DNA from: Pseudomonadota bacterium
Lineage (GTDB): Bacteria > Desulfobacterota > Desulfovibrionia > Desulfovibrionales > Desulfomicrobiaceae
Assembly (NCBI GenBank): GCA_023393525.1
Contig: JAEWKZ010000081.1
Location: forward strand, 1 to 11,659
Length of the DNA: 11,659 nucleotides
Reading direction: 5' to 3'
The notes under the pieces were generated by a model. It made no database searches and had not been told where the DNA came from. It saw only the letters and a list, made by a program, of their open reading frames with translations. This document shows, in pieces, positions 1 to 5,251 of the stretch (positions are counted from its first letter, which is position 1; each line of letters opens with the position of its first letter). A program made the position numbers and the translations under genes.

Positions 1-619
1 TGCGCTTCTGGGGCAGGCCCATGGACTGCCCCAGGGCCATGGCGATGCGCGCCACGCGCTCGTTGTGCCCGGCGGTGTAGGGGTCCTTCTGGGCCACGAT
101 GACGCCCATGGCGTTGACCGTGGATTCAAGGGCATTCTTGAGTTTCGCGTTGAGATCCCGCAATTCATGCGTCTGTTGTTGAACTGCGTCTTTCAGGGCG
201 GTTTTGACGAGGCGGTTTTCCCGATCCAGGTGCGCCTTTTTCATGGCCGCGTCGATGGCCTGCTTGATGCGGTCCATTTCCCGCACCGGCTTGGTGATGA
301 AATCGCTGGCTCCTTCGCGCAGCGTGCACAACGCCTCTTCCAGGCTTGCTGTTCCGGATATGATGATGACCGGGGTTTCGGGCGCGACATGCTGTAGTCG
401 CGTGACGACCTGGTTTCCGTCGCCTCCCGGCATGCGCAGGTCGGTGATGACGATATCGGGCCGGGCATTATCGAAAATGCGTAACCCCTCGGATGACGAT
501 TCCGCTTCGAGAACGGCGTATCCGCTGTCGCGGAGGTAGTCGCCTACGATCAGACGGTTCATTCGCTCATCGTCGATGAGCAGGACCGTGGGCGTAGCTG
601 TTTGATTTGATGTGTCCAT
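1..619 (-). CDS. Response regulator with REC and HD-GYP domains (3' end cut by window edge)
   Basis: The 206 visible residues start at the ATG at 619, which follows a strong Shine-Dalgarno (GGGAGGTG, 624-631). Residues about 10-125 form a receiver domain with acidic pocket D16/D17, phospho-acceptor D60 in DLRMPGGDG, S88 and K110 (ITKP). A helical linker (about 126-165) follows. From about 166 the sequence becomes the start of an HD-GYP domain, with the family signature DPYTAGHNERV at 179-189. HD and GYP motifs would lie beyond the left edge. REC-HD-GYP proteins (RpfG type) usually hydrolyse cyclic di-GMP in the cytoplasm, under control of phosphorylation of the receiver. The receiver resembles that of the kinase at 2232-3911 (PVIIISG, GASDF.TKP), suggesting related partners. 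The REC call is firm. The HD-GYP call rests on the first 40 residues of that domain, and catalytic competence cannot be judged. Confidence 0.88.
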   Translation of the reverse strand, partial: MDTSNQTATPTVLLIDDERMNRLIVGDYLRDSGYAVLEAESSSEGLRIFDNARPDIVITDLRMPGGDGNQVVTRLQHVAPETPVIIISGTASLEEALCTLREGASDFITKPVREMDRIKQAIDAAMKKAHLDRENRLVKTALKDAVQQQTHELRDLNAKLKNALESTVNAMGVIVAQKDPYTAGHNERVARIAMALGQSMGLPQKR

Positions 620-643
620 GGGGCACCTCCCGGAATGCGATAA

Positions 644-658
644 CCAAGAGGCGTGCCA
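644..658 (-). promoter_or_regulatory. Candidate sigma-54 (-24/-12) promoter of the HD-GYP response regulator
   Basis: On the minus strand the bases read TGGCACGCCTCTTGG, compared with the consensus TGGCAC-N5-TTGC. The -24 element is perfect and the spacing is exact. The -12 element has GG instead of GC. Transcription would start near 632, just ahead of the Shine-Dalgarno at 624-631, so the leader would be only about 13 bases. An NtrC-type activator is encoded immediately upstream, which fits, but this is a prediction from one motif. Confidence 0.38.
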
Positions 659-730
659 CGCTGGCCTGGAATCTAAAAGATAATTAAAATAGATGGTTGG
701 GTTCGGTGCGTGGGGCGAGGGACGGCGTTT

Positions 731-749
731 GGGATCAACGTATCTTTAT
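731..749. repeat. 19-bp direct repeat, copy 1
   Basis: This copy reads GGGATCAACGTATCTTTAT on the plus strand and matches copy 2 (820-838) at 18 of 19 positions, with one C/T difference. It lies in the non-coding gap, about 100-117 bases upstream of the predicted start of transcription of the HD-GYP gene, a usual range for an activator site. It has only a weak dyad (GAT-N6-ATC). Confidence 0.7.
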
Positions 750-819
750 CTTGTCCCTTGGCGGGGGAGCAGCAGGCCTCGTGGGCCATGGGCGGAAAGG
801 AGAATCAAGATTTTGGAAC

Positions 820-838
820 GGGATCAATGTATCTTTAT
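820..838. repeat. 19-bp direct repeat, copy 2, overlapping the stop codon of the NtrC-type regulator
   Basis: This copy reads GGGATCAATGTATCTTTAT, 89 bases from copy 1. The TAA stop codon (835-837) of the upstream regulator gene lies inside it. Similarity does not extend convincingly past the 19 bases on either side, so this is not a plain tandem duplication. The 89-base offset is about 8.5 helical turns, so the copies would face opposite sides of straight B-DNA. Confidence 0.7.
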
Positions 839-2235
839 GTGGAGGAGGACGACCGGCGTTTGAGGCGCGAATTCAGCGCCTGGGGCGTGATGCCCAGGAG
901 TTGGGCGGCGCGCCGTTGATTGCCTTCGGTGCGCTTCAGCGCTTCGGCGACAAGGGCTTCGGAGCCTTCCTGCAGGGTGGGCAGTCGCAGAAAGGCGGAA
1001 AACAAGTGGTCCGGCATGGCGGTTTGCAGGACGGGCTGGGCTTGGGACAATTTTTCTTTCAGCGCATCGAGGCAGGGTTGGTCGTTTTGGGATCTTCCTG
1101 CCGTGTCGAGAATCAGCCCCCGCAATTCCCGGATGTTGCCCGGAAATGGGTATTCGCGCAGGAGATCGAGCACCTGGGAGGGAAGTTCGATGGCGTGCCC
1201 ATACGTCTGGACGGTGAGCTCCAGGAAATGAGCCGTCAAAGGGGCTATGTCCTCGGGGCGATGCCGCAGGGGAGGAATGGTCAGGGCGTGGGTTGCGATG
1301 CGGAAATAGAAATCGGCGCGAAAGCGTTGAACGTCGCTCAATTCATCGGCGCAGCGATTGGTCGCTGAAATAATTCTGGCGGTCAGGGGCTTGGGCCGAT
1401 CCGAGCCCATGGGGTAGAATTCCCTTTCCTGCAGCACTCGCAACAGTTTGATCTTGGCTTGCACGGGCAGGTCCCCGATCTCGTCGAGAAAGAGTGTCCC
1501 TCCGGCTGCCCGTTCCATGAACCCGCCGCGCGCCCGGTCCGCTCCGGTGAAGGCCCCCCGGACATGACCGAAAAGCGTGTCGGAAAAGGCCTGTTCGTCA
1601 AGTCCGGCCACATTGACGGCCACGAACTCTCCCTTGCGGGCGCTTGCCCTGTGGATGGCCTTGGCCAGAAGCTCCTTGCCGACACCCGTTTCTCCCATGA
1701 TGAGCACCGGCTCCGGGCTTGCGGCGATGGCCTCGCAGTACTGGAAGATGCGCAACATGGCCGGGCTGTAGGTGATGAGTTCATCGAAGGCTTCGGATTT
1801 ATGTGGAGCGGGACTAAGGAATCCGGCGGAAAGATTGCGGCGCTCCCTGCGCATGGTGCGCAATTCGAAGGCCCTGGTCAGGGCCGAGACGATGCGCTCC
1901 GCATCGGCGGGCTTGCGGATGTAGTCATAGGCCCCTTTGCGCATGCAGGTAACGGCAAGGTCCACGTCGTCGACGCCGGTGACCATGATGACCGGCAGAT
2001 CGGGCTGGGCATGCAGGAGCTCTTCGAGAATCTCGTCGCCTTTGAGGCCGGGCATGAGCACGTCCAGCAACACGGCCTCGATTTCCTGTTTTCGGGCGAT
2101 GTCCAGCGCCGCAGCGCCACTGGAGCAGATGAGGGTGTTCGTGATCCCGGCCAGGGCCAGCGTGACTTTCAGGCCGGCCAGGATTTCTTCTTCGTCATCC
2201 ACCAGCAGAACGGGGTTTGCGGGATAAAGGCTCAT
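835..2235 (-). CDS. NtrC-family sigma-54-dependent response regulator (REC-AAA+-HTH)
   Basis: This 466-residue protein has the full three-part layout of an NtrC-type activator. The receiver (about 7-120) has D13/D14, phospho-acceptor D58, T86 and K108. The AAA+ domain (about 150-385) has Walker A GETGVGKE (181-188), an intact sigma-54 contact loop GAFTGA (227-232), Walker B LFLDEIGD (248-255) and the arginine-finger stretch FRADFYFR. A short Fis-type helix-turn-helix lies at about 440-461. It should bind an upstream site and, when phosphorylated, remodel sigma-54 RNA polymerase. The ATG overlaps the stop of the kinase gene in an ATGA (2232-2235) and has GGAGGAGG just before it, so the kinase is the obvious phosphodonor. 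Likely targets include the HD-GYP gene downstream, an inference from the repeats and the -24/-12 element. The exact regulon name cannot be read from sequence. Confidence 0.95.
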   Translation of the reverse strand: MSLYPANPVLLVDDEEEILAGLKVTLALAGITNTLICSSGAAALDIARKQEIEAVLLDVLMPGLKGDEILEELLHAQPDLPVIMVTGVDDVDLAVTCMRKGAYDYIRKPADAERIVSALTRAFELRTMRRERRNLSAGFLSPAPHKSEAFDELITYSPAMLRIFQYCEAIAASPEPVLIMGETGVGKELLAKAIHRASARKGEFVAVNVAGLDEQAFSDTLFGHVRGAFTGADRARGGFMERAAGGTLFLDEIGDLPVQAKIKLLRVLQEREFYPMGSDRPKPLTARIISATNRCADELSDVQRFRADFYFRIATHALTIPPLRHRPEDIAPLTAHFLELTVQTYGHAIELPSQVLDLLREYPFPGNIRELRGLILDTAGRSQNDQPCLDALKEKLSQAQPVLQTAMPDHLFSAFLRLPTLQEGSEALVAEALKRTEGNQRRAAQLLGITPQALNSRLKRRSSSST

Positions 2236-3911
2236 GCCTCCTCCATCGTCGGAAGCGTCACCAGGGCGAGGGTGCCTCCGTTTTCCGCCGGTTCGAAGCG
2301 CAGTTCCCCCTTGTGGGCGTCGATGATGGTCTTGCTGATGGCAAGTCCGAGTCCGATGCCGCCACAGTCGCGCTTGGTGGTGAAGAAGGGGTCGAAGATG
2401 TGCTCTCTCTCGTGCTCGGGGATTCCCACCCCTTCATCGCGAACTGTCAGCTCCACGTGGCGCGGGCCCTTGCTGCGCAGGCGGATCCCGATACCGGCGT
2501 TTTTGTCCGGAAGAGCCTCTGCGGCGTTTATCAGCAGATTGATGAAGACTTGTTCCAGGCGTTGAGGGTTTCCTTTCACGGGAGGGAGGTTTTCCTCGAT
2601 GTCGACGTGCAGGCGGTCGGTGGAATTTTTGAGCTTGTTGTGCAGCAGGGAAATGGCGGCGCGCAGGACGTCTTTCATGCTGACAGGGCGGTCTGCGTCC
2701 AGGGTGTCCGCGCGGGCGAAATCCTTCATGTGTCGGACAATATCCCGCATACGATCCGAAGCGCCGACAATGCCGCCCAGCAGGCGGGGAATTTCCGTGT
2801 CGAGCTGCTCCATGGTCATGCCGCCGATGGATATGGAGGAGCTTTCCGGGATCACCTCGTCGAGCTGTTCCCGGAGCTGGCTCCAGATCTGCTCCAGGGC
2901 CTGGGCATTCAACCGCAACAGGTGATTGGGATTGTTGATTTCGTGAGCCACCCCAGCCGCCAGGGTTCCGAGCGAGATCAGCTTGTCGGCCTGGATCAGC
3001 TTGCGTTGGTTGTCTTTTTCTCTTTCCGCCGCTGCGATGCGTTCGGTTATGTCTTCAGTGATGCCCGCGATGCGGGCGGGAGTGCCTTCGCTGCTGAAGA
3101 TGGGAAAGATTTTGGTGCGCAGCCAGCGGATCTCCCCATCGGGTCGGACGAATCTGAAGCGTTCGTCCGACCCGATGGGGTTGTCGAGGGCCTTGAGTCG
3201 GTAAAAATCCACTGCCCGCTCGCGATCGTCGGGGTGGACGCGTTCGGCCAGATGGCTGATGTCACCCATGAGGGACTCGGCGGACATGCCGAGAATTCCC
3301 TCGCAGGCCTTGCTGACATAGAGCATGCGCGGGGGGGTGAACTGCTGGAGCCAGAAGATCTCCTGGATGTTCTCGACCAGCTGCCGGAACAGGGTGTCGC
3401 TTTCCTGCAGCCTGCTGTTGGTTTCCGCCAGTTCGGCGGTTCGTTCAAGGACCCGCCTTTCCAGCTCATGGGCATATTTCCGGCGTTCCTGAAGCAGATC
3501 GAGACGTTCCCAGGCCTTGTCCAGGGCCAGGTCGAGCAGGGCGAAATCAAGGATCGGCTTGGTCAGAAAGTCCGACGCTCCGGCGCGCAAGGCCTTGATG
3601 ACGTCGTGCATGTCGCCGGCTCCGGAAACGATGATGACCGGGATTTCGGCGGATTTCTCCCGAATCCCGGCCAGGATGGAGTGCCCGTCCATGTCGCCGA
3701 GCCGCAAATCAAGCAGCACTGCCTCGTGGCGATCAATGTCGAGCAGACGCAGCCCCTCCGCTCCGCTTGCAGCCTCGTCCACGCTGTGCCCATTATCCTT
3801 GAGATGGTCGGCGACGGTCAGGCGGATGAATTCCTCGTCCTCGATGATGAGGATGGATCGGTGGGGCTGTTTGGATTTGCTGCTGGATTCCATAATTATT
3901 TTTTCTATCAC
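2232..3911 (-). CDS. Soluble hybrid sensor histidine kinase (REC-PAS-HisKA-HATPase)
   Basis: This is a 559-residue protein if it starts at the GTG at 3911. An ATG at 3893 (residue 7) is an equally plausible start, as neither has a clear Shine-Dalgarno. An N-terminal receiver (about 18-125) has E24/D25, D68, S96 and K118. A charged coiled coil (about 130-170) leads into a PAS domain (about 172-292). The HisKA helix carries H323 in HEINNP, and a longer-than-usual stretch (about 340-385) separates it from the IVRHMKDFAR helix. The ATPase domain has N462, G1 box DEGVG (492-496), FDPFF (506-510) and GGIGLGLAI (517-525). There is no signal peptide or membrane segment, so it senses in the cytoplasm, through PAS and through phosphorylation of its own receiver. 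It overlaps the NtrC-type regulator by four bases. A perfect 19-bp inverted repeat lies inside its PAS codons (3134-3180). Confidence 0.94.
   Translation of the reverse strand: MIEKIIMESSSKSKQPHRSILIIEDEEFIRLTVADHLKDNGHSVDEAASGAEGLRLLDIDRHEAVLLDLRLGDMDGHSILAGIREKSAEIPVIIVSGAGDMHDVIKALRAGASDFLTKPILDFALLDLALDKAWERLDLLQERRKYAHELERRVLERTAELAETNSRLQESDTLFRQLVENIQEIFWLQQFTPPRMLYVSKACEGILGMSAESLMGDISHLAERVHPDDRERAVDFYRLKALDNPIGSDERFRFVRPDGEIRWLRTKIFPIFSSEGTPARIAGITEDITERIAAAEREKDNQRKLIQADKLISLGTLAAGVAHEINNPNHLLRLNAQALEQIWSQLREQLDEVIPESSSISIGGMTMEQLDTEIPRLLGGIVGASDRMRDIVRHMKDFARADTLDADRPVSMKDVLRAAISLLHNKLKNSTDRLHVDIEENLPPVKGNPQRLEQVFINLLINAAEALPDKNAGIGIRLRSKGPRHVELTVRDEGVGIPEHEREHIFDPFFTTKRDCGGIGLGLAISKTIIDAHKGELRFEPAENGGTLALVTLPTMEEA
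3134..3180. repeat. Perfect 19-bp inverted repeat inside the kinase PAS domain
   Basis: The left arm (3134-3152, CCCCATCGGGTCGGACGAA) and right arm (3162-3180) are exact reverse complements, separated by 9 bases. In the protein the arms encode PIGSDE (245-250) and FVRPDG (254-259). The second is the conserved PAS motif before the last strands, the first is a variable loop. The transcript would form a very stable hairpin. Confidence 0.95.
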
Positions 3912-4034
3912 CGAGAAGGTTGAAGGAAAAGGGGGGAGGCTGATCGCGGTTTGTCACCGTCAAGGTGGACGTTGTGTACGGTCGGGGATCTTGCGCGTAA
4001 TTTTCGGCAAGGTTTATGGCGTTGGATTCGAGCC

Positions 4035-4111
4035 AGGGGCGGAGTGCGGCCTGTTGTCGGCACAGGTTCGGGAGCCGAGGGCTGCTGGTCCGAGTCCTGT
4101 CACCCCGGCCA
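4035..4111 (+). pseudogene. tRNA-Pro(CGG)-like pseudogene
   Basis: Laid on the 77-base bacterial tRNA-Pro(CGG) frame, the sequence fits with no net insertion or deletion: 32 bases before a TTCGGGA anticodon loop (4067-4073, anticodon CGG) and 38 after it, ending in CCA (4109-4111). Kept elements are a D-loop-like GGCCTG, the GGG after the anticodon stem, a T-arm GG-TCCGAGT-CC and the acceptor strand CACCCCG. Stems are damaged. The anticodon stem ACAGG/GCCGA pairs at only two of five positions, the D-stem is largely lost, the T-stem has one mismatch, the acceptor pairs about five of seven, and T55 is C. It therefore looks like a decayed tRNA gene or an integration scar rather than a working tRNA. 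The alignment was done by eye from memory of tRNA-Pro. Confidence 0.55.
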
Positions 4112-4113
4112 GT

Positions 4114-4148
4114 AAAAACAAGAGGTTAGGCGTGTCTTGAATCGCCAA
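4114..4148 (-). terminator. Possible weak terminator after the 60-residue protein gene
   Basis: On the minus strand a short stem (GGCG with CGCC, plus two flanking A-T pairs around a bulge, 4126-4148) is followed seven bases later by a run of five T (4118-4114). It lies just after the stop codon at 4165. The stem is short and the T-run displaced, so terminator function is doubtful. Confidence 0.25.
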
Positions 4149-4164
4149 GGATTTGTGGAAAGGT

Positions 4165-4347
4165 TCAGTCCTTCTGTCTGGTGGTTTCCGACTTGTCATC
4201 GCCAATGATGGTCGGCTGTCCATCCTGCCAGACGACCGCATACTGTCCGAGGCGTTTCTTCCTGTCCAATGCCTGTGCAACAGCCTTTCGGAGTGATTCC
4301 AGCACGATCATGCTTTCTTTGGAGGGGGCTTCCTGGGTTACTTTCAT
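4165..4347 (-). CDS. Small protein paired with zeta-like kinase (possible antitoxin)
   Basis: This 60-residue protein has a helical, basic N-terminal half (ESLRKAVAQALDRKKRLGQ) followed by a short strand-like stretch QYAVVWQDGQP and a polar tail. It has no signal peptide or membrane segment. Its ATG overlaps the TGA of the kinase gene (4344-4347), with AGGA a few bases upstream inside that gene, so the two are translated together. Small proteins with a KRLGQYAVVW-like segment next to zeta-type kinases are something I recall from other genomes but could not verify. A partner or antitoxin role is an inference from the pairing. Classical epsilon antitoxins are larger, usually precede zeta and do not resemble this sequence. 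A plain accessory protein is the alternative. Confidence 0.75.
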   Translation of the reverse strand: MKVTQEAPSKESMIVLESLRKAVAQALDRKKRLGQYAVVWQDGQPTIIGDDKSETTRQKD

Positions 4348-4919
4348 GATAGTCCTGCTTCCTTGAGCATCAAATTATACAAGTCCTGGTGGTGAATGAT
4401 CCTGCGTCCGCTCTGCTGCTCGAAAACGGGCAGGGGGGTGCCTCTGTCGTTCATGAAACAAAGGCAGTTGTCCACAATTGAGCTGAAATTTTGAAAAAGA
4501 TTTAAGAGGCTTCGTGGGAAACGCCTTTCGATTTCTTTTTCCGGGATGTTGTGACCGCCGTGAGCAACTCTTTCGGCGACTCTCATTTTTGACATTTCGA
4601 CATTGGGCAGCCCCAAAAATATCAGTTTGATGGTCCATCCGTCATGGCGGAGTTCCCTGATCAAGCGCAGGTACGTTCTTCCTGCCAAGGTCGTTTCAAA
4701 GGCAAAGTTTTCTCGGAGCCTGATGCGTTCCTTGAGTTCCTTCAGGAAGATACGGCTGGCTGCCATCCTGTCCCGTTCAGGCGCCAAAGGCGAAAGACCG
4801 GCAGCGATGAGGTCAGCGTTGATGAATGTGGTGCAGCCTGCAACCTTAGGCAAGTATTCAAGGGCGAAGGTTGTTTTGCCTGCCCCGTTGGGTCCTGCGA
4901 TTATCCAGCACGTTGGCAT
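4344..4919 (-). CDS. Zeta-toxin-family P-loop kinase
   Basis: The start chosen is the ATG at 4919, giving 191 residues that begin MPTCWIIAGPNGAGKTT. An upstream in-frame ATG at 4994 would add 25 residues of unstructured, basic sequence that the fold does not need. Walker A is GPNGAGKTT (9-17), then INADLIAAGLSP, a FAFETTLAG segment and RVAHGGHNIPE, all typical of the short zeta/AAA_33 proteins. Zeta toxins phosphorylate UDP-N-acetylglucosamine or related metabolites and can stall cell-wall synthesis. Whether this branch has that activity is not known to me. The gene lies in an AT-richer patch (23 of 60 bases are G or C in 4441-4500, against 43 of 60 in 7441-7500) and is coupled to a 60-residue downstream protein, both in keeping with horizontal transfer. 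Nothing in it looks broken. Confidence 0.88.
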   Translation of the reverse strand: MPTCWIIAGPNGAGKTTFALEYLPKVAGCTTFINADLIAAGLSPLAPERDRMAASRIFLKELKERIRLRENFAFETTLAGRTYLRLIRELRHDGWTIKLIFLGLPNVEMSKMRVAERVAHGGHNIPEKEIERRFPRSLLNLFQNFSSIVDNCLCFMNDRGTPLPVFEQQSGRRIIHHQDLYNLMLKEAGLS

Positions 4920-5251
4920 TGTGGTTCGTCCTGGCCGTGTTGAGATCAGGGTGCGCCCGAACTCACGTTGGCGGTCTTCCGAGTGGTTACGCAATATCTT
5001 TTGGGTTTCGTAAGCAAGTCTTGGTCAGAATGCCAGCGGATAATATTGGCTTCAGGAGCGCTGTTCTCCGCCAGATTCGTCTATTGGGATTTATAGCAGC
5101 CGTGGTCGTTCAATATGTTGCGACGCCGGGGTGAAGAGACGAGTCTTCGGTGTGGAATCCGCCAACCTCTCTCTTCTGCCTCAAACCCATACCGACAACG
5201 GGCCTTGAGGCACTGTCGGCATATTCGAGTGACTTTGGCGAAAAGTCTCTT
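4920..5251. other. Non-coding gap between the TyrR-like regulator and the zeta-like kinase
   Basis: These 332 bases show no convincing gene. Short open frames have no recognisable protein and no good ribosome binding site. Contents worth noting are the possible extended -10 at 5090-5098, a stem-loop at 5191-5220 (ACCGACA with TGTCGGC, 7 pairs including one G-T) after the regulator stop codon, and a GAAGA-N6-TCTTC inverted repeat at 5134-5149. The stem-loop lacks a T-run on the minus strand, so it is not a standard intrinsic terminator. Confidence 0.5.
5090..5098 (-). promoter_or_regulatory. Candidate extended -10 promoter for the zeta-like kinase
   Basis: The minus strand reads TGCTATAAA, an extended -10 (TGnTATAAT with one mismatch). 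No good -35 is at the usual distance, which extended -10 promoters can tolerate. Transcription would start near 5083, leaving a leader of about 165 bases before the ATG at 4919. This rests on a single motif in an AT-richer gap. Confidence 0.25.

Larger units (their letters stand above)
620..834. other. Non-coding gap between the NtrC-type regulator and the HD-GYP gene
   Basis: I see no supportable gene in these 215 bases. The gap holds most of the two 19-bp direct repeats, the sigma-54-like element at 644-658, and an AT-rich island around 672-694 that contrasts with its GC-rich surroundings. No convincing intrinsic terminator for the upstream gene is visible, so read-through from the kinase/regulator pair into the HD-GYP gene is possible. 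Confidence 0.6.
3912..4164. other. Non-coding gap holding a tRNA-Pro-like sequence
   Basis: These 253 bases lie between the 60-residue protein gene and the kinase gene. The only recognisable content is the tRNA-Pro-like sequence on the plus strand (4035-4111) and a weak stem-loop downstream of the small gene (4126-4148). I could not find a convincing sigma-70 or sigma-54 promoter for the kinase. Open frames crossing this gap read like translated tRNA sequence and are not genes. Confidence 0.6.

Noticed and set aside
8..34. Perfect 9-bp inverted repeat in the HD-GYP gene (CTGGGGCAG, 9-base loop)
   Set aside because: This is within chance expectation and lies in coding sequence with no other signal.
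2217..3923. Long plus-strand open frame (568 codons) opposite the kinase
   Set aside because: It is antisense to a kinase with all its motifs. The protein has no recognisable features and merely mirrors codon bias.
4014..4280. Minus-strand open frame of 88 codons in the gap, with a segment like AGVTGLGPAALGSRT
   Set aside because: That stretch is the typical spurious translation of DNA antisense to a tRNA. It overlaps the tRNA-Pro-like sequence and the small protein gene.
5125..5134. GCCGGGGTGA, an inverted 10-base match to the end of the tRNA-like sequence (4100-4109), on the other side of the zeta module
   Set aside because: It looked like a pair of element ends, but the match does not extend beyond 10 bases and a 10-base match is not rare in GC-rich DNA of this size.
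5191..5220. Stem-loop after the TyrR-like gene as an intrinsic terminator
   Set aside because: It has no T-run on either side and the stem is interrupted, so I described it only as part of the gap.
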